Assembly: GCF_020866845.1 (NCBI RefSeq)
Contig: NZ_CP086594.1
Location: 1,550,001-1,614,000, forward strand
DNA: 64,000 nucleotides
Direction: 5' to 3'
Source of the DNA: Sphingomonas radiodurans
Lineage (GTDB): Bacteria; Pseudomonadota; Alphaproteobacteria; Sphingomonadales; Sphingomonadaceae
The notes under the pieces are model-generated. The model saw nothing but the letters and a program-made list of their open reading frames with translations, searched no databases and was not told where the DNA came from. Numbering within the stretch: the first letter of the stretch is position 1; the number at the start of each line of letters is the position of its first letter. Shown piece after piece: positions 9,533 through 18,465 of this stretch. A program made the position numbers and the translations under genes.

Positions 9533-10942
9533 TCAGCGGCGCTTGTAGATGGTCAGCGTCTCGCTCCCCAGTTGGCGTCGCGCCGCCACGAAATAGTCGC
9601 GCGCAATCACCCGTTCTACCCCGCTGCGGATATCGAAACGTTCTCCGATCGATCTCGGTCGCATAATGATTGCCGCCGGTTTTTCGCCGAGAATGCGCCG
9701 CACTTCTACTGCTTGCGGGACACCGATCGCTCCCGATTCGCGCGTGCGGTAAAGATGGCTGGGAAAGATATACTTCGTCACCCGGCAGCGATCCGCCGCC
9801 GCGTAGATCTTTGGCGTGCCGGAATACACCCAGAGACACCCCGGTCCCGACCCGATCGCCGCGATTAACGCATCGAACTCAGCCGGCCCGCCGCGCCCAA
9901 TTCTGTTGGCGATTACAGTGACCTGCCCGATCACCGCCACCAGCGCGAGGACGTACGCCCCGCCCCGCCGCCGGCCGGCAAAGAACCCGCCTGCGCAAAT
10001 CGCACCCGGCACGAACGCGGGCAGCGCATAATGGTCATACCACCCACCGAAGATCACGATGCCCGCCAGCGCCGTGCCGAACCACCAAAGCATGAACCGC
10101 CGCTCTATCGACCCGCCCGGCGCCTGCCGCACCGAATCGACCGCCATCGCAACGAGCGGCGCAAGGAACAGCACCAGCTTCCCGAGATTGCTCCAGCGCT
10201 CGAGCGGCGGATCGATCCCGCGCGACGAGATCGACAGGAAATTGGCGAACAGAAACGCGTCGAGCTGCCCGATCGCGGCGTAGGCTCCGATCGCCCCCGC
10301 CGTCGGCAGCAGCGCGATCACCGCGAGCGCGGTCGCTCGAACAAGGAGCCGAACGATCCTTTTTCGCGCCCGCCAATCGTGGATCATGATCCACAGGCCG
10401 AAGAACAGCCCCTCGAACACCGCCGAATATTTGATCTGCAACGCGATGCCAACGAGCAGCATCGCCGCCGCATCGCGCCACCAACGCCGACCTTTGTTGG
10501 CGACGATTAGCCACCCCGCGCCCGCCACCAGCGGATTGTAGAAGATCGGCGATTGTCCGCCCTGCCCTCCCGCAACGTTCAGCCACAGAATATAGGCGAT
10601 GCCCGACAGCGTCGCCCCGCGCGCCCACCCCCCCAGCGTCGCAAGCCGCGCGATGATCCACGCCGTCCCGACAACCGCCGCCAGCGCCATCGCCTGATAC
10701 GCGAGGATGCCCCAGACGAATGGCAGCGCGGTCGGTAGAAGATAGACGAGGAACAACCCCACCGGCTTACGGTCCCACACGTCAACATAGGGGATCGCGC
10801 CACGCCACATTGCTTGAGCCGCAGTGAAGTAGAAATCCTCGTCGACGTGGACGATCGGGTTGCCGAACGTCGCCGCGCGCGCCGCGATCGCAACCGCAAG
10901 CAGCACCAGCAAACGGTATCGGTCTAGCCATCGCGCATCCAT
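9533..10942 (-). CDS. GT-C membrane glycosyltransferase (GT39/ArnT-like)
   Basis: 469 residues with around ten membrane segments. The first periplasmic loop has HVDEDFYFTAAQAMW and VWDRKPVG, which match the D-E and Y/W-x-K-P-P pattern of polyprenyl-phosphate-sugar transferases (GT39, GT83). The C-terminal 120 residues form a soluble domain. It probably moves a sugar from a lipid carrier to a protein or lipid in the periplasm. The gene ends one base after the convergent GT4 gene, so no terminator fits between them. Confidence 0.85.
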   Translation of the reverse strand: MDARWLDRYRLLVLLAVAIAARAATFGNPIVHVDEDFYFTAAQAMWRGAIPYVDVWDRKPVGLFLVYLLPTALPFVWGILAYQAMALAAVVGTAWIIARLATLGGWARGATLSGIAYILWLNVAGGQGGQSPIFYNPLVAGAGWLIVANKGRRWWRDAAAMLLVGIALQIKYSAVFEGLFFGLWIMIHDWRARKRIVRLLVRATALAVIALLPTAGAIGAYAAIGQLDAFLFANFLSISSRGIDPPLERWSNLGKLVLFLAPLVAMAVDSVRQAPGGSIERRFMLWWFGTALAGIVIFGGWYDHYALPAFVPGAICAGGFFAGRRRGGAYVLALVAVIGQVTVIANRIGRGGPAEFDALIAAIGSGPGCLWVYSGTPKIYAAADRCRVTKYIFPSHLYRTRESGAIGVPQAVEVRRILGEKPAAIIMRPRSIGERFDIRSGVERVIARDYFVAARRQLGSETLTIYKRR

Positions 10943-11026
10943 CCCCGCGCGCGTAGCCGCGACGACACCGATCTGTCACCTTCTCGGCGCAGGGGAGCGG
11001 CAGCGCATCGCCTTCGGGAGGGAAGA

Positions 11027-12646
11027 ATGATTGACGTAAGCCGCCGCTCGTTGCTCGCCACCGGCATGTTCGGCGCGGGCGCGCTCGCCATCCCAGGGCT
11101 CGCCAGCGCGCAGACCGTGCTGGCGGCACGCGGCTTCACCCATTCGGTCGCGAGCGGCGAGCCGGGGCCGGACGAAGTGCTGCTCTGGACTCGTTATGTG
11201 CCGACAAGTGGCGATCAGGTGCGGCTGAAGGTGGAGCTGAGCGAAACGCCCGATTTCGCGCGCGTCGCGGGCGGCGGCGAGACGATCACCGGGCCGTGGC
11301 GCGACTGGACCAGCAAGATTACCGTCACCGGACTCCAGCCGGGTCGCGGCTATTATTATCGTTTCGTGGCGCCGGACGGCACCGCGTCGCCGATCGGCCG
11401 CACCAAAACCTTGCCCGATGATCGCGCGAGCACCTTCCGCGCGGCGATCTTCTCCTGCTCGAACATCGCCTTCGGTTTCTTCAACGCCTACGGCCACGCC
11501 GCCGCGCGCGATGATCTGGATCTGTGGATCCACCTCGGCGACTATTTCTACGAATATGCCAACGGCACATACCCGTCGCTGCAGGACACCGTTTCGAATC
11601 GCCTGCCGCAGCCGGCGAGCGAAATCATTCACCTCGCCGATTACCGCCTGCGCTACGCCAGCTACCGTGCCGATCCCGATCTTCAGGCGCTGCATGCCCG
11701 CCTGCCGGTGATCGCTTCGTGGGACGATCACGAAAGCACGAACGACAGCTGGGAAGGCGGCGCGCAGAACCACGATCCCAAGGCGGAAGGCGAATGGAGC
11801 ATCCGCAAGGCCGCCTCGATCCAGGCGTGGCGCGAATGGATGCCGGTCTCCGACGAGCCGTGGAAGGCGTATGACATCGGCACGCTCGCTACGCTGTTCC
11901 GCACCGATACGCGGCTGTCGGCACGATCGCGCCCGGTGGAACTGGGTGATCTGCTGCGCGCGCCCGATCCGGCGCGGGCGATGGCACAGTATCGCGACAA
12001 CGAGTGGAACGATCCCGCAAGCACGATGCTCGGATCGCAGCAGGAAGCCTGGCTCTATCGCGGGCTCAAGCGCTCGGTCGCGGCCGGCGCGCGGTGGCAG
12101 ATCGTCGGCTTCGGCACGATCATGGGCGAGACGAGCGTGCCGCCCGAAACCGAAGGCTGGCTGTCGACCGCGAAGCCCGCAACGGCAATGTATCTGCGCG
12201 CGGGGATCGCCGCGGGTAAAGCCGGGCTGCCGTCGAACTTGGACTCTTGGGCCGGATATCCGGCCGCGCGGAAGCGGTTCCTGAGCGCAGCGCAGTCCGC
12301 CGATGCGAATCTCGTCGTGCTATGCGGCGACAGCCATAATGCCTGGGCGTTCGATCTCGCGCAGGACGCGCCGGTCGGGGTGGAATTCGCCGGTCATGCG
12401 GTTTCGTCGAGCGGGCTCGAAAGCGCGCTGACCGTCGATCCGGCAAGCGTCGCGCGCGCGCTGGTTGGCGCCAGCCCGGAACTGAAATGGTGCGACACAT
12501 CGCGGCGCGGATACATGGCCGTGACGGTCACGCCCGAGCGCGTAAGCAACGACTGGCTGTTCGTCGATACAGTGAAAACGCGGACCCCGACGGCGAAGGT
12601 AGGCCACACCGCCACGGTTCGGCGCGGACAGCGACGGATGGGATGA
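11027..12646 (+). CDS. phoD: Alkaline phosphatase D (PhoD-type)
   Basis: 539 residues. The N-terminus VSRRSLLATGMFGAGALAIP is a twin-arginine export signal, so the enzyme folds in the cytoplasm and works in the periplasm. Metal-site motifs include DLWIHLGDYFYEY, SWDDHESTND and CGDSHNAWAF, as in PhoD phosphodiesterase/phosphomonoesterases that bind Fe and Ca. The N-terminal domain (residues 35-130) is the fibronectin-like PhoD_N. A strong GGGAGGG lies right before the ATG. No Pho box was recognised. It converges with crtB, with only 18 bases between the genes. Confidence 0.92.
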   Translation: MIDVSRRSLLATGMFGAGALAIPGLASAQTVLAARGFTHSVASGEPGPDEVLLWTRYVPTSGDQVRLKVELSETPDFARVAGGGETITGPWRDWTSKITVTGLQPGRGYYYRFVAPDGTASPIGRTKTLPDDRASTFRAAIFSCSNIAFGFFNAYGHAAARDDLDLWIHLGDYFYEYANGTYPSLQDTVSNRLPQPASEIIHLADYRLRYASYRADPDLQALHARLPVIASWDDHESTNDSWEGGAQNHDPKAEGEWSIRKAASIQAWREWMPVSDEPWKAYDIGTLATLFRTDTRLSARSRPVELGDLLRAPDPARAMAQYRDNEWNDPASTMLGSQQEAWLYRGLKRSVAAGARWQIVGFGTIMGETSVPPETEGWLSTAKPATAMYLRAGIAAGKAGLPSNLDSWAGYPAARKRFLSAAQSADANLVVLCGDSHNAWAFDLAQDAPVGVEFAGHAVSSSGLESALTVDPASVARALVGASPELKWCDTSRRGYMAVTVTPERVSNDWLFVDTVKTRTPTAKVGHTATVRRGQRRMG

Positions 12647-12664
12647 ACTGGTTCCGGAGTAGAG

Positions 12665-13621
12665 CTACCGCGGTCGCGTCCACAGGCGTGAGTCCCGCGG
12701 CTCCTCCGGAACCGTACGCCGCGACGCTAGCGCGGCCTTCGCGACCCAGCCGAGTTTGGATTTCGCGGACGTCGATACGCGGTGATCCCATGCGTGTGCG
12801 CCCCGCGCAGCAACCTCGCGCGCGATATCACCATAGATTCCCGCCGCCGCCAGCACCGCCCAGCGTGCGCGCGGCGGCAAACGATTCGCGCCGATCCGCG
12901 CGCTCGCCTCATGCAGCGCAGCACGCGTCGCCATCCGGCGTGAAAGCACGACCAGCCGGTCACGGAACGGCGGCTTCATGTGCTGGCCGGGGGGGATGTC
13001 CATCTCGACCAGCCATTCCTCGGGCAGGTAGCAGCGGCCGACACGGTCATCCTCTTCGATATCGCGCGCGATATTCGCCAGTTGGAACGCAACGCCGAGA
13101 TCGCACGCCCGATCGAGCGTTTCGTCGTCAGCAGGATCGATCCCCATCACGATCGCCATCATGCAGCCGACCGCGCCAGCGACATAATAACAATAACGAT
13201 ACAGATCGTTCTCGCTGCGCGGCCGCCACTCCTCGGCATCGAGGCGAAAGCCGGTGATCAGATCACGCGCGAAGCGCGCTGGCAGCGCGGTTTCCGCGGC
13301 GACCACGCGGAGCGCGTCAAACGGCATGTCCCCGACGACCGCGCCCGCCAGTGCCGCCTCGGTGCGCTCGGCAATGACCGCGACGCGCCGCTCGGCATCC
13401 GCGACATGGCGCGCACCATGGCCGTGATCCTGACCATCGACGATATCGTCACACGCGCGACACCAAGCGTAGAGCAGCCACGCCCGCTCCCGTGTGGCGC
13501 GATCGAACAGGTTGCTGGCGAGGGCGAAACTCTTCGACCCACGAGCAATCGACGCACGCGCAGCGGTGACGAGCGTGGCGCGATCCGCTCTATTAGAGCT
13601 GAGCTTCTCTAAGGGCTGCAC
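12665..13621 (-). CDS. crtB: Phytoene synthase
   Basis: Joins two geranylgeranyl diphosphates head to head to make phytoene, the first carotenoid step. 318 residues. The first aspartate-rich site is CRACDDIVDGQDHG and the second is QLANIARDIEEDDRVGR followed by CYLPEEWL. Both are needed for Mg-diphosphate binding. The start is the GTG at 13621. The C-terminal 30 residues are basic and probably variable. It lies in the minus-strand order crtY, crtI, LOG gene, crtB, with the LOG gene and a repeat element separating it from crtI. Confidence 0.94.
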   Translation of the reverse strand: MQPLEKLSSNRADRATLVTAARASIARGSKSFALASNLFDRATRERAWLLYAWCRACDDIVDGQDHGHGARHVADAERRVAVIAERTEAALAGAVVGDMPFDALRVVAAETALPARFARDLITGFRLDAEEWRPRSENDLYRYCYYVAGAVGCMMAIVMGIDPADDETLDRACDLGVAFQLANIARDIEEDDRVGRCYLPEEWLVEMDIPPGQHMKPPFRDRLVVLSRRMATRAALHEASARIGANRLPPRARWAVLAAAGIYGDIAREVAARGAHAWDHRVSTSAKSKLGWVAKAALASRRTVPEEPRDSRLWTRPR

Positions 13622-13683
13622 TGTCTCGCCGTCGTTATGAAGAGGGAATAGGCTTTGACACGATCAGCCCGATCACGATCCGC

Positions 13684-14265
13684 CTACAGATCCGCCGCGG
13701 TCATTCGCACGATCGGCTGCGTCGGCTGATGCGCCGCCATTCGTTCGAGCAAACCGTCGAGCGTATCGGCAACAATAAGCAGGTCGCGATGCTGCGGGCG
13801 GAGGAAGCCGACCTGACCCATTTGCGCCCAGAAAGCGATCAGATGATCGTAGTAGCCGGCGGTATTGAGCAACCCAACGGGATCGGCATGATAGCCCAGC
13901 TGCGCCCAGCTCAGCGCCTCCCACAATTCATCCATCGTGCCGGTGCCACCGGGAATAGTGACGAAGCCGTCGGCCAGGTCGGTGAACAAGCGCTTGCGTT
14001 CGTGCATCCCGGCCACGACGTGAAGCTCGGAAAGGCCGCGATGCGCCACTTCGGCGTCGACCAGCGCCTGTGGGATCACACCGATCACTTCGCCCCCGGC
14101 AGCAAGCGCGCTATCCGCGATCGCGCCCATCAGGCCCAGCTTGCCGCCACCGTAGACGATGCCGATCCCGCGTTCGGCGAGTGTGCGGCCGACCGTACGA
14201 GCTGCTTCGAGGTAAAGCGGATCGCGCGGCGTGGCGGAGCCGCAGTAGACGGCGAGACGACGCAT
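13684..14265 (-). CDS. LOG family protein (TIGR00730; nucleoside 5'-monophosphate phosphoribohydrolase type)
   Basis: 193 residues. The Rossmann-like core shows MRRLAVYCGS, the GGGKLGLMG loop and the catalytic PGGTGTMDELWE, the signature of LOG-family enzymes that split a base from its ribose 5'-phosphate. Bacterial members have been called lysine decarboxylases by mistake. The ATG at 14265 gives the standard length; the open frame continues upstream only through the repeat element at 14268-14412. It sits between crtI and crtB, with no known role in carotenoid synthesis. Confidence 0.9.
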   Translation of the reverse strand: MRRLAVYCGSATPRDPLYLEAARTVGRTLAERGIGIVYGGGKLGLMGAIADSALAAGGEVIGVIPQALVDAEVAHRGLSELHVVAGMHERKRLFTDLADGFVTIPGGTGTMDELWEALSWAQLGYHADPVGLLNTAGYYDHLIAFWAQMGQVGFLRPQHRDLLIVADTLDGLLERMAAHQPTQPIVRMTAADL

Positions 14266-14267
14266 CA

Positions 14268-14412
14268 ATCCTCCCCATCGCAGATGGGGAGGGGGACCGC
14301 CGGCCAAGGGCCGGTGGTGGCGGGGAATGCCACGAGCGCGTCGCCTGTGGCATTTCCCCTCCACCATCGCTGCGCGATGGTCTCCCTCCCCGAGCAAAGC
14401 TCGGGGAGGATC
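14268..14412. repeat. Dispersed inverted-repeat element, family A (intergenic copy)
   Basis: A 145-base element that begins ATCCTCCCC and ends GGGGAGGAT, so its ends are mutual reverse complements. Inside each end is a second hairpin (GGACCGCCGGCC...GGTGG and CCACCATCG...GGTC), and the centre has GGGGAATGCCAC facing GTGGCATTTCCCC. The same architecture occurs inside truB (34143-34292) and bkdB (45171-45302). Here it fills the gap between crtI and the LOG gene. No transposase is present, so it is a non-autonomous, REP-like element. Confidence 0.9.
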
Positions 14413-14425
14413 TGACGCACCAGAA

Positions 14426-15907
14426 TCACCGCTTCACCCCCTCCAACATCAGCGCGGCGGTCGCCTTTGCGCTGCCCACCACGCCGGGAATGCCCGCGCC
14501 GGGGTGGGTTCCCGCACCCACGAAATACAGGTTCGAAATCGCATCGTCGCGATTGTGGACGCGGAACCAGGCGCTTTGCGTCAACGTCGGCTCGAGACTG
14601 AAGGCGCTGCCGAGATGCGCGTTCAAATCGTGCGAGAAATCCTTGGGCGAATAGCTGAACTTGGTGATGATCCGCTCGTGGATATCGGGGATCAGCCGCC
14701 GCCCGATCTCATCGAGGATGCGCTTTTCGAGGATCGGTGCGATCCGGTCCCAATCCTCGGGGAACTTGCCCATGTGCGGCACCGGGGCGAGCGCGTAGAA
14801 CGTCGAACATCCCTCCGGCGCCATCGAAGGATCGGTGACGGTCGGATGGTGCAGGTACAGCGAGAAATCCTCGCTCAGCACGCCATGATCGTAGATGTCG
14901 GTCAGCAAGCCCTTATAGCGCGGGCCGAAGAGGATCATGTGGTGCGGAATGCCCGGCCACGTGCCCTTGATGCCGAAATGGACCACGAACAGCGAGGGCG
15001 AGAACTTCTTCCGCTCGAGCTTCGCGGCCGAGCGCCGCGCACTCGTCGATCCGCTCAACAGATCGCGATAGGTGTGGACGATGTCACCGTTTGAGGCGAC
15101 CATGTCGGCCTCCTGCCTCCAGCCGCTCGCCGTGCGCACCGCCGTCACGCGATCGCCCAGCGTCTCGATCTCGGCGACCGGATCGTTCAACCGCAGCGTC
15201 CCGCCAAGCCGCTCGAACAGCGCGACCATCCCGCGGATCAGCTTGTTGGTGCCGCCATGTGCGAACCACACCCCGCCGTCACGTTCCAGCTTGTGAATCA
15301 GCGCGTAGATCGCGCTTGCGGTGAAGGGGTTGCCGCCGACCAGCAGCGTGTGGAACGACAGCGCCTCGCGCAATTTCTCGCTCTTCACGAACGACGAGAC
15401 CATCGAATAGACCGAGCGCCACGCCTGATATTTCGCCAGCGCCGGCGCGGCCTTGATCATCGAGGCGAAGTCGAGAAACGCGACATGGCCGAGCTTCTGA
15501 TAGCCCTCGCGATAAACGCCGGCGGCATATTCCAGGAACTTGGCGTAGCCGGCGACGTCCGCAGGGTCGAGCTTCGCGATCTGATCGCGCAGGATCACGT
15601 CATCGTTGGTATAATCGAAATTGGTGCCGTCGGGCCAATTGAGCCGATAGAAGGGCTGTACCGGATCGAGCAGCACATCGGCTGCCATATTTTGCCCGGA
15701 GAGCCCCCACAACTCCTCAAGACACGCGGGGTCGGTGATCACCGTCGGCCCGGCATCGAAAGTGAAACCCTCGCGCTGCCAAAAATAGGCGCGCCCACCC
15801 GGCTTGTCGCGCGCCTCGACGATGGTCGTATCGACACCCGCCGACTGTAGCCGAATCGCGAGCGCAAGGCCGCCGAAGCCCGCGCCAACAACGATCGCGC
15901 GAGTCAC
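14426..15907 (-). CDS. crtI: Phytoene desaturase
   Basis: FAD enzyme that turns phytoene into lycopene at the membrane. 493 residues. The dinucleotide-binding motif VVGAGFGGLALAIRLQSAG is at residues 6-24, and DAGPTVITDP is the family signature near residue 55. The C-terminal carotenoid-oxidoreductase motif is GTHPGAGIPGVVGSAK. Its start lies within the crtY 3' end (ATGA overlap at 15904-15907), so crtY and crtI are translationally coupled, with crtY first. Confidence 0.96.
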   Translation of the reverse strand: MTRAIVVGAGFGGLALAIRLQSAGVDTTIVEARDKPGGRAYFWQREGFTFDAGPTVITDPACLEELWGLSGQNMAADVLLDPVQPFYRLNWPDGTNFDYTNDDVILRDQIAKLDPADVAGYAKFLEYAAGVYREGYQKLGHVAFLDFASMIKAAPALAKYQAWRSVYSMVSSFVKSEKLREALSFHTLLVGGNPFTASAIYALIHKLERDGGVWFAHGGTNKLIRGMVALFERLGGTLRLNDPVAEIETLGDRVTAVRTASGWRQEADMVASNGDIVHTYRDLLSGSTSARRSAAKLERKKFSPSLFVVHFGIKGTWPGIPHHMILFGPRYKGLLTDIYDHGVLSEDFSLYLHHPTVTDPSMAPEGCSTFYALAPVPHMGKFPEDWDRIAPILEKRILDEIGRRLIPDIHERIITKFSYSPKDFSHDLNAHLGSAFSLEPTLTQSAWFRVHNRDDAISNLYFVGAGTHPGAGIPGVVGSAKATAALMLEGVKR

Positions 15908-17073
15908 TTTATTCCCCGAATCGCACCCACGCCACGCCAGAACGGCACCGGCGGTTTGCCCGCAAGGACGCGCATTTTATCGGCCAGCGTCGAGCGCGCG
16001 GCATAGAAGCGCCCGATCAGGCCAGGTCGCAGGCGATAGAACCGTTCGAGAACCCGGTAACGGGCATCGGGATCGGCAGCGCGGAACAGCATGGCATCAA
16101 GCATCCGGTAAAAACGGCGCTCGTCCCAACGCGCTCGGGCATAATCATGGGTCAGCGTGTGAAGTGCCTCGCCACTGAAATCCTTAGTTTCGGCGATCAG
16201 CACGGCCAGCCGGACCGCGTCGGGCAACGAATAGCCGGTGGTCGGGTGGAACAGCCCGGCACGCGCGCCCGCCTTCGCGACTTTTGCACCCCCCCAGCGC
16301 CAATAAGCCTCGAAGTCCCCCGAGATTACGACCGGCAACGCGCCCTTCTCGTCGCGCCCATCGTTCGCACCGGTCGCGACCGTCCAGCCACGCGCCGCCG
16401 CATAGACATCGATACGGCGGTTCAGCGCGCCTACGTTCAGCGATGGCGTGTCGCTGTAATAGGTGTCCTCGACGAACAACCGGGTTGGCGAGAAGGGCAG
16501 CAGGTACACGAAACGATAGCCGTCGTGCTGCGTCACCGTCGCGTCCATCACCGTCGGCCGCTCGACCCCATGGCCGGCGGGCACGTCGATCGTCCGCCCG
16601 ACGAACTTCTGCCAGCCCACTTCGAGCATCGACAGATCGCCCGCGCCACGCGCGTCGATCACGCCCTTTGCCTCGACCCGATCGCCATCGGCAAATACCA
16701 CCGCAGTCGGGCTGCAGGCGAGCACCTTGCGGCCCATCAGCAACGCCTCAGGTGGCAAAGCTTCCCGAACAACGCTGTCGAAGCGCTCCGACTCGATCGA
16801 ATAATATGGCTGGGCGATCGTGCGCGCGTGCGCAGGGAACTGCACATCGTACGACGGCCACGCGTGGCAGACGAGCGGCGTGAGCAACCAGCGATCGTCC
16901 TTCGAGACATCGCCGTCGAAGAACGACCAGATATGATTGCCGCCCAGCGTCTCGCCGCCATCGACGATCCGCACCACCAGATCGGGTCGGCGATTCGCGA
17001 GCGCCAGCGCGATCAGGCCGCCTGCCAACCCGCCGCCGACAATGGCGAGGTCGCAATGGTGGTTTTCCGGCAT
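15904..17073 (-). CDS. crtY: Lycopene beta-cyclase
   Basis: Closes the beta rings of lycopene to give beta-carotene. 389 residues. The nucleotide-binding motif DLAIVGGGLAGGLIALAL is at residues 8-25, and LGGNHIWSFF near residue 45 is the CrtY/CrtL family mark. The tail has the RPGLIGRFYA segment seen in proteobacterial CrtY. It is the first gene of the minus-strand carotenoid unit and diverges from the hydroxylase gene at 17.2 kb. The 155 bases between them should hold both promoters. Confidence 0.94.
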   Translation of the reverse strand: MPENHHCDLAIVGGGLAGGLIALALANRRPDLVVRIVDGGETLGGNHIWSFFDGDVSKDDRWLLTPLVCHAWPSYDVQFPAHARTIAQPYYSIESERFDSVVREALPPEALLMGRKVLACSPTAVVFADGDRVEAKGVIDARGAGDLSMLEVGWQKFVGRTIDVPAGHGVERPTVMDATVTQHDGYRFVYLLPFSPTRLFVEDTYYSDTPSLNVGALNRRIDVYAAARGWTVATGANDGRDEKGALPVVISGDFEAYWRWGGAKVAKAGARAGLFHPTTGYSLPDAVRLAVLIAETKDFSGEALHTLTHDYARARWDERRFYRMLDAMLFRAADPDARYRVLERFYRLRPGLIGRFYAARSTLADKMRVLAGKPPVPFWRGVGAIRGIK

Positions 17074-17228
17074 CAGGATTGCCTAGCGGATCGGCGGTGG
17101 GGACGGAAGCGGGGATTGCGGCGCCGCATGAGACATATCGTGCCAACGAACGTCGCCATGCCGAACCGGTCGCAGCGGGCCGCTATGTCGCTTCCCCCCT
17201 TGGGCTCCAGCGCCTACAAGCGGAGGTG

Positions 17229-18044
17229 ATGACCGTCCTGCTTGCCATCATCGCCTCCGCCGTCGTGATGACGGTTATCGTCGGCGTGCGTTACCTCGCC
17301 GCCAGCGGCGCCTTCGCGCTGGCCACGCGCGCGAAACATCCGGGCCTTTATGCTGGGCTTGACCCGCAGATCCGGCGCGAGATCGCCTGGAGCCTAGCCT
17401 CCGCCGCGATCTACGGCATCCCCGCCGGCGTCGTCGCTTGGGGATGGCAGAACCGCGGCTGGACACGGATCTATACCGATACCGATGCTTGGCCGCTTTG
17501 GTATCTGCCGGTGTCGGTGCTGCTATTCTTGCTGGCACATGACACATGGTTTTATTGGACACATCGCTGGATGCACCGACCGGGGCCGTTCAAGCTCGCG
17601 CATGCTATCCACCACGCCAGCCGACCGCCGACCGCCTGGGCGGCAATGGCCTTCCACCCGATCGAAGCGCTGACCGGCGCTGTGGCCATTCCGCTACTGG
17701 TGTTCGTCATTCCGATCCATGTCACCATGCTGGGTTTGGTGCTGACGGTGATGACGGTTATGGGCGTAACCAATCACATGGGTTGGGAGGTTTTCCCAAG
17801 GTTCATGTGGAAGGGGCCAATGGGGGCATGGCTGATCACCGCCAGCCACCATCAGCGACATCACGAGCGGTACGGGTGCAATTATGGACTCTATTTCCGG
17901 TTCTGGGATCGGCTTTGCGGCACCGACGGCGGGATCGGGGATTTCGCACGTGACCAGACGCGGGGCCGCTCGCGCGCTCGCTCGGGTGATGTTGGGAGCG
18001 GCAGCGCTGCTGACGATCGGCGCGGCGCCCGCCGCCCGGCTTGA
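17229..18044 (+). CDS. Sterol desaturase / fatty acid hydroxylase family protein, possible carotenoid ring hydroxylase
   Basis: 271 residues, four or five membrane segments and the three histidine boxes of the di-iron FA_hydroxylase family: HDTWFYWTHRWMH, HAIHHAS and HHQRHHERYG. Its position divergent from crtY suggests it oxidises carotenoids; CrtG-type 2,2'-hydroxylases that make nostoxanthin in sphingomonads are one candidate, but a role in hopanoid or fatty-acid change cannot be excluded. The family assignment is seen; the substrate is inference. GGAGGTG abuts the ATG, an unusually short spacing. The last 95 bases overlap the next gene in another frame. Confidence 0.82.
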   Translation: MTVLLAIIASAVVMTVIVGVRYLAASGAFALATRAKHPGLYAGLDPQIRREIAWSLASAAIYGIPAGVVAWGWQNRGWTRIYTDTDAWPLWYLPVSVLLFLLAHDTWFYWTHRWMHRPGPFKLAHAIHHASRPPTAWAAMAFHPIEALTGAVAIPLLVFVIPIHVTMLGLVLTVMTVMGVTNHMGWEVFPRFMWKGPMGAWLITASHHQRHHERYGCNYGLYFRFWDRLCGTDGGIGDFARDQTRGRSRARSGDVGSGSAADDRRGARRPA

Positions 18045-18399
18045 CGTATCGTTCGATCACGTGCGCTCCGCCAAGGGAATGCTGCGAGTCTGCCTGACCG
18101 GTGATCCGAAAAACTTCCCCACCTGTATTGACGACCATAATGCAACGAAGCGCTCGGTTCCCGCGAGTACCGCCACGCTCCGCTTCGACGGCCTTCCACG
18201 CGGCGGCTATGCCGTGGCGGTGATCCACGACGAGAACGACAATCGGAAGCTCGATACCTTCGCCGGCATTCCACGCGAGGGCTTCGGCTTTTCGCGTAAT
18301 CCGACGATAGGATTCGGCCCGCCGCGGTTCGCCGCCGCGCGCTTTGCGATCGACAGTGATGCTGAAGCGCAACAGGTGCGGCTGAGATACATTCTTTAG
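17950..18399 (+). CDS. DUF2141 family exported protein (second copy)
   Basis: 149 residues from the GTG at 17950, with a signal peptide ending near APAA. The mature part has CLTGDPKNFPTC, GGYAVAVIHDENDNRKLD and FGFSRNPTIGFGPPRF, typical of DUF2141. A shorter start at the ATG at 17989 would give 136 residues and still leave a signal-like segment. It overlaps the 3' end of the hydroxylase gene by up to 95 bases. The function is unknown; these proteins often lie beside carotenoid genes in sphingomonads, which is recollection and not shown here. Confidence 0.85.
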   Translation: MTRRGAARALARVMLGAAALLTIGAAPAARLDVSFDHVRSAKGMLRVCLTGDPKNFPTCIDDHNATKRSVPASTATLRFDGLPRGGYAVAVIHDENDNRKLDTFAGIPREGFGFSRNPTIGFGPPRFAAARFAIDSDAEAQQVRLRYIL

Positions 18400-18420
18400 G
18401 TCAACAACCCGGACCTAATC

Positions 18421-18450
18421 TTGATCAGGCGTGTTACGGCTCCCGAATAA
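18421..18450 (+). promoter_or_regulatory. Possible promoter of the MipA/OmpV gene
   Basis: TTGATC, an 18-base spacer and GAATAA lie in the AT-richer 66-base gap before the outer-membrane gene. The -10 match is weak. The ribosome site AAGGGA follows at 18454-18459. Confidence 0.3.
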
Positions 18451-18465
18451 AAAAGGGATCTTGAC

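Noticed and set aside
12646..12665. Terminator between phoD and crtB
   Set aside because: The 18-base gap has no stable hairpin or T run.
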